64,000 nt of DNA from Burkholderiaceae bacterium. Its GTDB lineage: Bacteria; Pseudomonadota; Gammaproteobacteria; Burkholderiales; Burkholderiaceae_C. Both the position numbers and the translations under genes were made by a program. The notes beneath the pieces are model-generated. The model was given only the letters and a program-made list of their open reading frames with translations. It did no database searches and was not told where the DNA came from. Positions 43,083-51,133 of the stretch are shown here, one piece after another. The DNA is taken from the NCBI GenBank assembly GCA_018780645.1, contig JADMJJ010000010.1:1-64000 (forward strand). Direction: 5' to 3'. Position 1 is the stretch's first letter, and every line of letters starts with the position of its first letter.

Positions 43083-43829
43083 TCAGGTAATGGACACGGT
43101 GTACTGGAAGGCATTCGCATCGCCACGCGTGGTGCGGCATTCGACGCAATGCCCGGCCAGATCGAAGGCCTGCCGCCGTACCACCGCACAGGGATGGCCG
43201 GTCGGCAGCTTCAAGGCCTTCGCGTCGGCGGCGCTGAGCTGGCCGAAGCCGATCTCATCGACGGCGCGGTGCACATGCAGGCCGCATGCCGCCGCCAGAT
43301 GCGGGTAGAGCAGATCGCCCCAGGCGGAGGGGTCACCGTCTTGCAAGGCCGCGCAGCGCGGCAGCGGCAGCCATATCTCCTCGATCAGCCGGGGCACATC
43401 GTCGAGCGAGCGCAGGCGGCGCAGGCGCAGCGCCGCGTCGCCAGGCCCGACACCGAGGGCCCGCGCCACGGCGGCCGGAGCGGCCAGCACCTGGCGCGAG
43501 ACGATGCGCGACACCGGCACCTCGCCCGTGCCGTCACCGAAGCGGAAGAAGCGCAGCATCGGCGCGCCGCTAAGGCCCGAGCAGACGAAGGTGCCCCGGC
43601 CATGGATGCGCTTGACCAGACCCTCATCAACCAGCAGGGCCAGAGCCTGACGCATCGTGCCCAGGGCCACGCCATGCTCGGCAGCCAAGGTCTGCTCGGC
43701 CGGCAAGGCGCTGCCCGGCGGCCATTCACCGGCGACGATGCGAGCCTTCAGCGCCGCAGCCAGCGCACCGTAGCGGCTCTGGCCTGCGGACTGACCGACA
43801 AGCTTCAGCGAGGGTGATGTCATATTCAT
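43083..43829 (-). CDS. GntR-family (HutC subgroup) transcriptional regulator
   Basis: The 248-aa protein has an N-terminal winged HTH (YGALAAALKARIVAGEWPPG, LPAEQTLAAEHGVALGTMRQ) and a C-terminal UTRA ligand domain (RLIEEIWLPLPRC, RTTRGDANAFQYTV). It starts the minus-strand run GntR-Bug-amidohydrolase-Bug with tight spacing, so it likely controls that run in response to the imported ligand. A TCTA-N6-TAGA half-palindrome abuts the start. The second ATG (43823) is a possible start. Confidence 0.9.
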   Translation of the reverse strand: MNMTSPSLKLVGQSAGQSRYGALAAALKARIVAGEWPPGSALPAEQTLAAEHGVALGTMRQALALLVDEGLVKRIHGRGTFVCSGLSGAPMLRFFRFGDGTGEVPVSRIVSRQVLAAPAAVARALGVGPGDAALRLRRLRSLDDVPRLIEEIWLPLPRCAALQDGDPSAWGDLLYPHLAAACGLHVHRAVDEIGFGQLSAADAKALKLPTGHPCAVVRRQAFDLAGHCVECRTTRGDANAFQYTVSIT

Positions 43830-43842
43830 CTAGACCTATAGA
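43829..43842. promoter_or_regulatory. Candidate GntR operator
   Basis: TCTAGACCTATAGA is an imperfect palindrome (TCTA-N6-TAGA) at the GntR start codon, in an otherwise GC-rich context. Position and symmetry suit autoregulation, and it would sit in the leader if the second ATG is used. Low certainty. Confidence 0.3.
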
Positions 43843-44033
43843 GGAGTTGACGGAATGTAAGGCGGCTGCCATGGCCTGTCAACCGTCGGCGCGGACCTGC
43901 GCAGACGGCGAATCTGAGCAGGATTCACTTGTTGGCGACCCGGCGCAGCGGCCCGCTCCCAGCCAGGCTCGGCGTTTCAACGACAATAGCGCCGCCCGAG
44001 ATGGTCGGGCATCACTTGAGAAAAGACTCTGGA

Positions 44034-44426
44034 ATGAACAAGACCGAACTGATTGAACACCTGGCCACCAAGCATGCGCTGACCAAGGCCGAAGCCGGCC
44101 GCATCCTCGAGACGCTGCTGGACGCAGTCGTCACCACGGTGAAAAAGGGCGGCGCAGTTGCCATCCCTGGCTTTGGTTCGTTCAAGCAGCACGCACGTGC
44201 CGCCCGTTCGGGCGTGAACCCCAGCACCGGCGCCAAGATCAAGATCGCCGCCGCCAAGCTGCCCAAGTTCACCCCGGGCGCCACCTTCAAGGCTGCCGTT
44301 GATCCGAAGGCCGCCGCACGCAAGGCCGCCAAGGTCGCTGCCGCTCCGGCCAAGGCTGCCAAGCCCGCCGCCAAGGCTGCTGCAAAGCCGGCTGCCAAGC
44401 CTGCCGCCAAGAAGGCCAAGAAGTAA
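44034..44426 (+). CDS. HU-like nucleoid protein with Ala/Lys-rich tail
   Basis: The 130-aa protein is an HU/IHF fold over residues 1-90 (NKTELIEHLATKHALTKAEA, GGAVAIPGFGSFKQHARAAR, SGVNPSTGAKIKI) plus a ~35-residue histone-H1-like tail of repeated K-A-A-K/P-A-A-K units. It binds DNA without strong sequence preference and compacts the nucleoid; the tail should raise affinity. This two-part layout is common in Burkholderiales. A strong Rho-independent terminator follows 20 bp after the stop, so it is a single-gene transcript. Confidence 0.92.
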   Translation: MNKTELIEHLATKHALTKAEAGRILETLLDAVVTTVKKGGAVAIPGFGSFKQHARAARSGVNPSTGAKIKIAAAKLPKFTPGATFKAAVDPKAAARKAAKVAAAPAKAAKPAAKAAAKPAAKPAAKKAKK

Positions 44427-44446
44427 GCAGGGCTCCGCCTGTTGCG

Positions 44447-44480
44447 AAAGCCGGCGTCCGCAAGGACGGCCGGCTTTTTC
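44447..44480 (+). terminator. Rho-independent terminator of the HU gene
   Basis: AAAGCCGGC and GCCGGCTTT form a 9-bp stem, extended inward through GTCC/GGAC around a GCAA tetraloop, and followed by TTTTTCTTT. It lies 20 bp after the HU stop. Confidence 0.9.
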
Positions 44481-44524
44481 TTTGTCTGTGGCACAGTGCT
44501 CCCTTCACTAAAGGATCAAGCCCC

Positions 44525-45604
44525 GTGGCAAGCAGAGCAGGTTCAGCACCGACGATTGTGGATGTGGCCGCACAGGCCGGCGTGTCGATCAAGACGGTGT
44601 CGCGGGTGCTCAATCACGAGCCCGGCGTGCAGGAGGCCACACGCGAGCAGGTGCTCAAGGTAGTGGCGGCGCTGAAGTACCGGCCCAAGCTGTCGGCGCG
44701 CAGCCTGGCGGGCGCACGCTCCTTCCTGATCGGCCTGCTCTACTACGACCCCAGCGCGGCCTTTGTGGCCGGTGTGCAGAAGGGCGCCACCCTGCGCTGC
44801 CGCGAGGCTGGCTACCACCTGGTGGTGGAGTCGCTGCACAACGACGCGGCCGATATCGACCAACAGGTCGAGCGCATGGTCTCGGCGCTGCGCCCCGACG
44901 GCATGGTGCTGACGCCGCCGCTGTGCGACAACCCAAAGGTGCTGAAGGCCCTGCGTGAAAGCCAGACGCCCTGCGTGCTGATGTCGCCGGGACGGCGGGT
45001 CTTGGGTCAGCCCAGCGTCTGCATGGACGATGTGCATGCGGCCGAGGAGGTGACCAATCTCCTGATCAGCCTGGGCCATGAGCGCATCGCCTTCATCAAG
45101 GGCGCGACCGACCAGGCGGCCTCGGCGCGACGCTATCAGGGCTTTGCCAATGCGATGCGTGCCCACGGCTTGGCCGTCGATGCCGAGCTGGTGCACCAGG
45201 GCGACTTCACCTTCAAGACCGGCGTCGAAGGCGCGCACCAGCTGCTCAGCCGGCGTGTGAGACCGACCGCCGTGTTTGCCAGCAATGACGATATGGCGCT
45301 GGGCGTGCTGGCTGCGGCGCAGCGCCTGGGACTGGCCGTGCCGGCCGATCTGTCGATCGCCGGCTTCGACGATTCACCGGCAGCCGGCCTGGTCTGGCCG
45401 CCACTGACCACGGTGCGCCAGCCGGTGGACCAGATGGCGCGCACTGCGGTGGAGATGCTGATAGGCGCGAACCGCGGCGATGCCGAGCCGCCGACCGAGG
45501 CCAGCCTGCACCGCGTGCTGCCCTACGAGCTGGTGGTGCGCGATTCGACCAGCGCGCCATTCGACCGCCCGGCGCGCGTGGCCGGCAAGGCCCGCAAGCG
45601 ATAG
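44525..45604 (+). CDS. LacI-family transcriptional regulator (candidate regulator of the sugar locus)
   Basis: The 359-aa protein has a LacI HTH at ~10-55 (TIVDVAAQAGVSIKTVSRVL) with hinge YRPKLSARSLAG and a periplasmic-binding-like effector domain (LIGLLYYDPSAAFVAGVQKG, FASNDDMALGVLAAAQRLG). It starts at GTG. LacI-family repressors of beta-glucoside or maltose loci often recognise a central CG palindrome. The only such perfect sites I find are the twin GACAACGTTGTC boxes between the halogenase and TonB-receptor genes, so it probably represses both directions there. It is convergent with the antiporter gene, 3 bp apart. Confidence 0.88.
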   Translation: MASRAGSAPTIVDVAAQAGVSIKTVSRVLNHEPGVQEATREQVLKVVAALKYRPKLSARSLAGARSFLIGLLYYDPSAAFVAGVQKGATLRCREAGYHLVVESLHNDAADIDQQVERMVSALRPDGMVLTPPLCDNPKVLKALRESQTPCVLMSPGRRVLGQPSVCMDDVHAAEEVTNLLISLGHERIAFIKGATDQAASARRYQGFANAMRAHGLAVDAELVHQGDFTFKTGVEGAHQLLSRRVRPTAVFASNDDMALGVLAAAQRLGLAVPADLSIAGFDDSPAAGLVWPPLTTVRQPVDQMARTAVEMLIGANRGDAEPPTEASLHRVLPYELVVRDSTSAPFDRPARVAGKARKR

Positions 45605-45607
45605 CGC

Positions 45608-46807
45608 TCAGCCGGCCTTGGCGAACAGGCCGCTCAGCCGCCTGAGCATCGGGTTGACAACGGGCACCGTCAGCATCGTGCTGGCCACGGCCATCAACAG
45701 CAGGGCGGTGAAGGTCTCGTTGGTGATGATCTGCTTGTCCAGCAGGATGTTGGCGAAGATGATCATGATCAGGGCCTTGGTCTGCAACAGCCAGCCGATC
45801 AGCGAGGCCTCGCCGGGCGCCCAGCGCAGAATGCGCCCCGCCAGATGCACGCCGGCCAGCTTGCCACTCACCGAGGCCAGCAGCAGCCAGGCGGCGGCGA
45901 CAAACACCGCGCTGCCGCCTACGGCCCAGTTGGTGCGCAAGCCGGTGCTCAGGAAGAACACCGGCATCAGCACCAGCAGCACCTGGTGGCGCAAGGAGTC
46001 GAGCTGCTTCTGGTCGAACCAGCGCGCATCCATGACCACGCCGGCCAGGAAGGCCCCGACCATGAAGTGCAGGCCGGCCCAATCGGCACCGAAGCTGCAG
46101 GCCACCAGCCAGATCAGACCGACATACCAGCGGTCGGTCTGCGGCAGGCGGACCATCAGCTTGCGAAAGGCAAAGCCCAGCAGCGCAAAGGCCGCGATGA
46201 AGGCGGCCTGGCGGCCCACACGCTGCCAGTCCATCAAGATCAGCGCCAGCACGCCCCAGATCGCCACATCATCGAGGCTCGCATAACGCAGGATGCGCTG
46301 ACCGATGGGCTGGCGCAGCAGCTCCAGCTTCTCCATGAACAGGATCAGGATGGGCAGTGCGGTGACCGCGCAGGCCATGCCCACGCCGAGCACGAACTGC
46401 CAGGTCAGGGCCTTGGCGCCTACCCAGCCTGGCATGGCCAGCATCGCGATGGCAGCCACGCAGCCCAGCAGCAGCGGTGCTCCGAGGCCAAGACCGGCGG
46501 TGATGCCGCTCTCGCGCCGGTGCTTCCAGGCGGCATGCAGGTCCAGCTCGATGCCGGCGATCCAGACGAACAGCATCACCGCCCACCAGGCAATGCCGTT
46601 CAGCGACTGGATCACCTGCGGGTTGAAGACGAACTCGTAGTAGGCCGGATAGGCGGCACCCAGCACGCCGGGGCCCAACAGGATGCCGGCGACGATCTGC
46701 ACCACCACCAGCGGCGCGAAGTACTCGGTCTTCAGCAGCCGCCAGGTCAGATAGGGCAGCGACAGGATGAGCAGCATCGCCAGCAGGAAGATCTCGGTCG
46801 TGTTCAC
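45608..46807 (-). CDS. CPA2-family cation:proton antiporter
   Basis: The 399-aa protein has about 12 hydrophobic helices and the Na_H_Exchanger signatures: VVVQIVAGILLGPGVLG, FVWIAGIELDLHAAWKHR and ASLDDVAIWGVLALIL (the acidic pair expected in the ion site). The last helix is followed by only a short tail, with no TrkA-N/RCK domain. It should exchange Na+ or K+ for H+ across the inner membrane. It lies 15 bp after the halogenase stop, so it may be co-transcribed from the LacI-type promoter. Confidence 0.88.
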   Translation of the reverse strand: MNTTEIFLLAMLLILSLPYLTWRLLKTEYFAPLVVVQIVAGILLGPGVLGAAYPAYYEFVFNPQVIQSLNGIAWWAVMLFVWIAGIELDLHAAWKHRRESGITAGLGLGAPLLLGCVAAIAMLAMPGWVGAKALTWQFVLGVGMACAVTALPILILFMEKLELLRQPIGQRILRYASLDDVAIWGVLALILMDWQRVGRQAAFIAAFALLGFAFRKLMVRLPQTDRWYVGLIWLVACSFGADWAGLHFMVGAFLAGVVMDARWFDQKQLDSLRHQVLLVLMPVFFLSTGLRTNWAVGGSAVFVAAAWLLLASVSGKLAGVHLAGRILRWAPGEASLIGWLLQTKALIMIIFANILLDKQIITNETFTALLLMAVASTMLTVPVVNPMLRRLSGLFAKAG

Positions 46808-46822
46808 GGCGGGCCTTGGCGT

Positions 46823-48382
46823 TCAGGGAGTGCGCATTGTCGCAGTGTCACGGGCGCATATGCGCTCAACCAGCGCCCGGTGCATGGGCAGATCGCTCAG
46901 CGCATGCTCGCCCAGCTGGCGGATCACCTGGAACTCCTTGCGCGCGTCGTCGATGCGCGGATAGGCGGCGCGGCTGGCGCTGATGTCGCAGCCGAATTCC
47001 ATGCCGTGCAGAACGTACTGCCAGCTCGAAGGCGGGTACATCTCCAGATCGGTGATGAAGTCCAGCCGGTGCGGCGGGCGGCAGCGCCACATCGTCAGCC
47101 TCTGCTGCAGTGACTCGGGCACGGAGCGCGGATCGGCGTTGTCGCGCCAGAAGGCGGTGTCGCTGCGCTGCGTCAGGCAGTAATGCATCTTCACAAAATC
47201 GACAATGCGCTCGTAGCGTGCCCTCATCTGCTCGTTGAACTGCCTGGCCGCCGGGGCGGTGTTGCCATCGGCCGGGAACAGAAATCCGATCAGATAGGCA
47301 GCCGTCTCGATCAGGCCTATGCCCGATGATTCGAGCGGTTCCAGAAAGCCTCCACTCAGGCCCACGGCCACGCAGTTCTTCACCCACTGCACCTCGCGGT
47401 AGCCGACATTGAGCTTCAAGAGCCGCGGGCTCAGCGTCTCGGCGGCCGGGCCGATGTAGCCGCGCAGCACCTCCTCGGCGCGGCCATCGTCGGTGTGGCG
47501 GCTGGAGTAGACGTAGCCGACGCCACGGCATTGCTGCAGGCCGATGTCCCAGGTCCAGCCGGCCTCGTGGGCGGTGGAGATGGTGTACGAGGCGATCGGC
47601 CGATCCGGCCGCTCGTAGGGCACCTGCACGGCCACCGCGCGGTCAACGAACAGCTGGTCATTGATGTTGCGGAACGGCGAGCCCAGCGCGGTGCCGATCA
47701 GCGCGGCGCGAAAGCCGGTGCAGTCGATGTAGAGGTCGGCCTCCAGCGTGCCGTGTTCGCGCGTCACGACCGAGGCGATCGCACCGTCCTCGGCCAGCTC
47801 GACCCGCTCCACCGTGCCGATCAGCTGCTTCACGCCCAGCGACCGGCCGTGCTCGCACAGCAGCGAGGCAAAGCGGCCCGCATCGAAGTGATAGGCGTAG
47901 TTGAGCGGGCCGACGAAGTCCGCATCGGTGACGCGCTTCGGGCCGTGCGAGGCATCGGCCACGCGCTTCTGCAAGGTCGCGGCCTCGGCAAACGCCGTGT
48001 TGCCGCCGGCTGCGCCGAGCAGCCAATAGGGCAGCAGCTCCGGCCCACCGGGGCGTTGGCTGGGCGCACTGAACGGATGGAAGTAGTGGTCATGGCCGGC
48101 CGTGCCGGGCGGCCTCACCCAGTGGTCGAAGCGTATGCCCTGCTTGAAAGTCGCATTGCAGGCGCGGATGAAGCGCGCTTCGTCGATGCCTATGGCCGCC
48201 AGGGTGCCCTTGATCGACGGGAAGGTGCCCTCGCCAACGCCGATGATGCCGATCTCGCTGGACTCGATCAACGTGACCTTCACCCCCCCAGCGGCCGTGC
48301 CCAGCGTCTTGGCCAGAAAGGCGGCGGTCAGCCAGCCGGCCGTGCCGCCGCCGACGATCAGGACCTCTTGGATGGGCTTCAT
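46823..48382 (-). CDS. Flavin-dependent tryptophan-halogenase-like protein
   Basis: The 519-aa protein has FAD motif GGGTAGW (11-17) and conserved lysine K80 in CNATFKQGIRF, aligned with the essential lysine of PrnA/RebH. It also has Glu351 in FLEPLESSGIGL and the WTWDIG motif at 276-281, where classical tryptophan halogenases have WxWxIP. Key catalytic residues are therefore kept, while the halogenase motif ends in Gly. AAGGTG precedes the ATG. This subgroup typically sits beside TonB-dependent receptors in sugar loci, as here, and its real substrate is unknown. Confidence 0.88.
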   Translation of the reverse strand: MKPIQEVLIVGGGTAGWLTAAFLAKTLGTAAGGVKVTLIESSEIGIIGVGEGTFPSIKGTLAAIGIDEARFIRACNATFKQGIRFDHWVRPPGTAGHDHYFHPFSAPSQRPGGPELLPYWLLGAAGGNTAFAEAATLQKRVADASHGPKRVTDADFVGPLNYAYHFDAGRFASLLCEHGRSLGVKQLIGTVERVELAEDGAIASVVTREHGTLEADLYIDCTGFRAALIGTALGSPFRNINDQLFVDRAVAVQVPYERPDRPIASYTISTAHEAGWTWDIGLQQCRGVGYVYSSRHTDDGRAEEVLRGYIGPAAETLSPRLLKLNVGYREVQWVKNCVAVGLSGGFLEPLESSGIGLIETAAYLIGFLFPADGNTAPAARQFNEQMRARYERIVDFVKMHYCLTQRSDTAFWRDNADPRSVPESLQQRLTMWRCRPPHRLDFITDLEMYPPSSWQYVLHGMEFGCDISASRAAYPRIDDARKEFQVIRQLGEHALSDLPMHRALVERICARDTATMRTP

Positions 48383-48472
48383 GCGTTTCACCTTTTTCGA
48401 AACAAACCGTGGCAGACACTGCTGCAACTGTAGTGTCGAGCGGCCGCCGAGAGTAGGCGAACTAGGGAAAAC

Positions 48473-48484
48473 GACAACGTTGTC
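48473..48484. promoter_or_regulatory. LacI-type operator, copy 1
   Basis: GACAACGTTGTC is a perfect 12-bp palindrome with the central CG typical of LacI-family operators. It lies 91 bp upstream of the halogenase start and is identical to copy 2, 34 bp away centre to centre. Confidence 0.8.
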
Positions 48485-48505
48485 ATAAAACCTTGAAAAT
48501 CCAAT

Positions 48506-48535
48506 TGACAACGTTGTCATCGGCTGATTACCATC
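48506..48535 (+). promoter_or_regulatory. Sigma-70-type promoter with LacI-type operator copy 2 (48507-48518)
   Basis: A consensus -35 TTGACA (48506-48511) and a -10-like TACCAT (48530-48535), 18 bp apart, face the TonB-receptor gene. The second GACAACGTTGTC palindrome overlaps the -35, so a bound LacI dimer would block polymerase. Two sites about three helical turns apart also allow cooperative binding. Confidence 0.7.
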
Positions 48536-48634
48536 CGCCCCGGATCATGAGAAATGCCGCCGCTAGCCGGCGAACAAAGGCCGACGACAGGCCAACCGCT
48601 GGGTGCCAAGCACCCATCCACAACAGGAGACAAC

Positions 48635-51037
48635 ATGACGACTCGCTCACCCAAGCCCCGGATGTTTCTGGGCACGCCCGTCCAGCTGGCCGTGATCACG
48701 CTGCTGGCCGGCGCCGGCTCGGTCTGTGCGCAGACGGCCCCGGCCGAGGGCACGGCAGCCGATCCGACCAAGCTGCCCGTGGTCACCGTGACGGCCACCA
48801 AGAAGACGACCTCGCTGCAGAAGACCCCGGTGGCCATCACCGCCGTCAGTGCCTCGGCACTGGAAGACGTGCACGCCCAGACCCTGCTCGATGTCTTCAA
48901 CCTGGTGCCCAGCCTGCAGGGCACGGGCCAGGGTGACCATGGCATCGTCAGCATCACCCTGCGCGGCATCGGCAACGACAGCGCCAAGACCGAGTACGCC
49001 GATCCCGAGGTCGCGCTGTTCGTCGATGGCGTGTTCTCGCCGCGGCCCGAGGGCGCGTCGACGCTGCTGTTCGACCTGGACGGTCTGGAAGTGCTGCGCG
49101 GACCGCAGGGCACGCTGTGGGGCCGCAACTCTACCGTCGGCACCATCAATCTGAAGACCGCCAAGCCGATGCTGAAGAGCCAGGCCGGCTACTTCGAGGG
49201 CGGCATCGGCAGCTACAACCGCATCGGCGGACGCGGCGCCGTCAACATCCCGATCAGCGACACGCTGGCCATGCGTTTTGCCTTCGTCCACGAGCAGCAT
49301 GACGGCTATGTGGACTATCAGCGCTCGCCCCAACTCTCGCTGGCCAGCCAGCAGGCCGCCTACGCGGCCGGCAACGGCGGCAGTCTGACCGGCTTCCAGG
49401 CGCTGAACCCGAATCTGTTCGTGCAGGGCGGCCCGAAATACAACGCGCAGAACCAGAGCGCGGCACGGGTCAGCTTCCTGTTCAAGCCCTCGAACGAACT
49501 GCGGTGGGATCTGTCGTTCGAGCAGTTCCGCGACCGCGGCACACCGTCGATGAGCCTGATGCAGACGCCGCGCGCGGGCGAGAAGTTCTGGTCTGCCTTG
49601 ATCGACACCGCACCCTCGCTGTCGCGTGACGCCACCGCCGTGCGCAGCCGCGTCGAGTACGACTTCAATGGCATGAGCCTGGCCTATGTGGCGGGCATAG
49701 GCCGCTTCAAGGGCTCGGGCACCTATGACCAGGATCTGGGGGTGCAGGTGCCCACCAGCTTCACCACCGGTGCCAATCATCAGGAAGACAACACCGTCTG
49801 GTCCAAGTACAACAACTACAGCCATGAGCTGACCCTGCAGTCCACCGGAAAGAAGAACCTGGACTGGATGCTGGGCCTGTACTACGCGGCCGAGGACAAC
49901 GGCATACGCTTCGACATTCCGATCATGAACGGCACCCAGCAGGGCACCGTGGGCTGGCAGGGCTCCTTCATCCAGCCCAAGGAGACGGTGGACACCAAGG
50001 CGGTGTTCGGCCAGGTCACCTTCAACGTCAGCGATGCGCTGCACCTGACGGCCGGTGCGCGCTACACCCATGACGACCGCAAGAACATCGGTGGCCGCGG
50101 CTGGTTCTGGACCTATGACGCGACCGTGCCGCAAGTGCCGCTGAACGCCGGCCTGGATCCCACCAAGCCGGGCAACGGCTACAGCGCCGGCAATATCAAT
50201 GACGCGCACTACACCGGCAGCAAGAGCACCTATCTGCTGCGCGCCAACTACGACCTCAGCAAGGACGTGATGGCCTATGCCAGCATCTCCACCGGCTACA
50301 AGTCAGGTGGCTCGGGCGACGGCGGCCTGCACTACGGCCCCGAGACCCTGACCAATTACGAAGCGGGCCTGAAGAGCACGCTGATGGACGGCCGGATGAC
50401 CTTCAATCTGAGTGCGTACCACATGGATTTCAAGGACTTCCAGTTCAGTGCGCCGGTGATCGTCAACGGCAACCGCCAGTTCGCCTACAGCAATGCCGAG
50501 GGCGCCAAGGTCTCAGGGCTGGAGGCCGAGCTGGCCGCCCGCATCGGCCAGGACGGTAAGCTGGGGCTGACCCTGTCGTACACAAAAACCAAGCTCGGGG
50601 AACTCGTCGCCGCATCGAACGACTATCAGCTGCCGGCCTGCTTCGACCCGGCGCTGGGCGGCAACTGTCTGAAGGTCACCGGCAACGAGCTGCCGCACGC
50701 GCCCAAATTCGCGCTGCAACTGCAGTACGAGCACACCTTCAATCTCAGCGATGGCAACTCGCTGGCGCCGCGCATCAGCTACCACTACCAGACGGCGAAC
50801 TGGCTGTCGGTCTTCAACCTCGGTGATGGTGACCGCCAGAAGGCCTACTCGACCGCCGATGTGGGCCTGCGCTACAGCTCCAAGAAGAACTGGTACATCG
50901 ACGCCTTCGTGCGCAATCTGTCGGACGCCCGGGTCAAGACCAGCGCCGGCAGTGCGGGCTCCTTCGCTAATCCGATCTGGACGGCGCAGTACATCGCACC
51001 GCGCACCTTCGCGATCAACGCGGGCTACAACTTTTAA
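48635..51037 (+). CDS. TonB-dependent outer-membrane receptor
   Basis: The 800-aa protein has a signal peptide (VQLAVITLLAGAGSVCAQ), a TonB-box-like VVTVTATKK, and a plug domain (LQKTPVAITAVSASALEDV, ITLRGIGNDS, FVDGVFSPR, EVLRGPQGTLWGRNSTVGTI). A 22-strand-type barrel ends in aromatic FAINAGYNF. AGGAGA precedes the ATG. Context (binding-protein ABC genes, GH1, glucokinase) points to uptake of an oligosaccharide, probably a beta-glucoside, across the outer membrane. A palindrome-rich leader links it to LacI control. Confidence 0.92.
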   Translation: MTTRSPKPRMFLGTPVQLAVITLLAGAGSVCAQTAPAEGTAADPTKLPVVTVTATKKTTSLQKTPVAITAVSASALEDVHAQTLLDVFNLVPSLQGTGQGDHGIVSITLRGIGNDSAKTEYADPEVALFVDGVFSPRPEGASTLLFDLDGLEVLRGPQGTLWGRNSTVGTINLKTAKPMLKSQAGYFEGGIGSYNRIGGRGAVNIPISDTLAMRFAFVHEQHDGYVDYQRSPQLSLASQQAAYAAGNGGSLTGFQALNPNLFVQGGPKYNAQNQSAARVSFLFKPSNELRWDLSFEQFRDRGTPSMSLMQTPRAGEKFWSALIDTAPSLSRDATAVRSRVEYDFNGMSLAYVAGIGRFKGSGTYDQDLGVQVPTSFTTGANHQEDNTVWSKYNNYSHELTLQSTGKKNLDWMLGLYYAAEDNGIRFDIPIMNGTQQGTVGWQGSFIQPKETVDTKAVFGQVTFNVSDALHLTAGARYTHDDRKNIGGRGWFWTYDATVPQVPLNAGLDPTKPGNGYSAGNINDAHYTGSKSTYLLRANYDLSKDVMAYASISTGYKSGGSGDGGLHYGPETLTNYEAGLKSTLMDGRMTFNLSAYHMDFKDFQFSAPVIVNGNRQFAYSNAEGAKVSGLEAELAARIGQDGKLGLTLSYTKTKLGELVAASNDYQLPACFDPALGGNCLKVTGNELPHAPKFALQLQYEHTFNLSDGNSLAPRISYHYQTANWLSVFNLGDGDRQKAYSTADVGLRYSSKKNWYIDAFVRNLSDARVKTSAGSAGSFANPIWTAQYIAPRTFAINAGYNF

Positions 51038-51059
51038 AGCGGGGAGGGATTGTGTGTAT

Positions 51060-51090
51060 GCCCGGGCCTTGCACTGGCCTTCGCCCGGGC
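51060..51090 (+). promoter_or_regulatory. Intercistronic hairpin between receptor and binding-protein genes
   Basis: GCCCGGGC at 51060-51067 and again at 51083-51090 can pair across a 15-nt loop. No T-run follows, so it is more likely an RNA-stability or partial-termination element that sets unequal expression of the two genes than a full terminator. Confidence 0.45.
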
Positions 51091-51133
51091 CCTTGAAACT
51101 CCTCCGTTGAGGCTCTAATCCGAGGGAACCTCA

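Noticed and set aside
44330-44426. Repeated AAG-GCC units at the end of the HU gene as a DNA repeat
   Set aside because: They encode the normal Lys/Ala-rich tail of a long-form HU protein, so they are protein-level low complexity.
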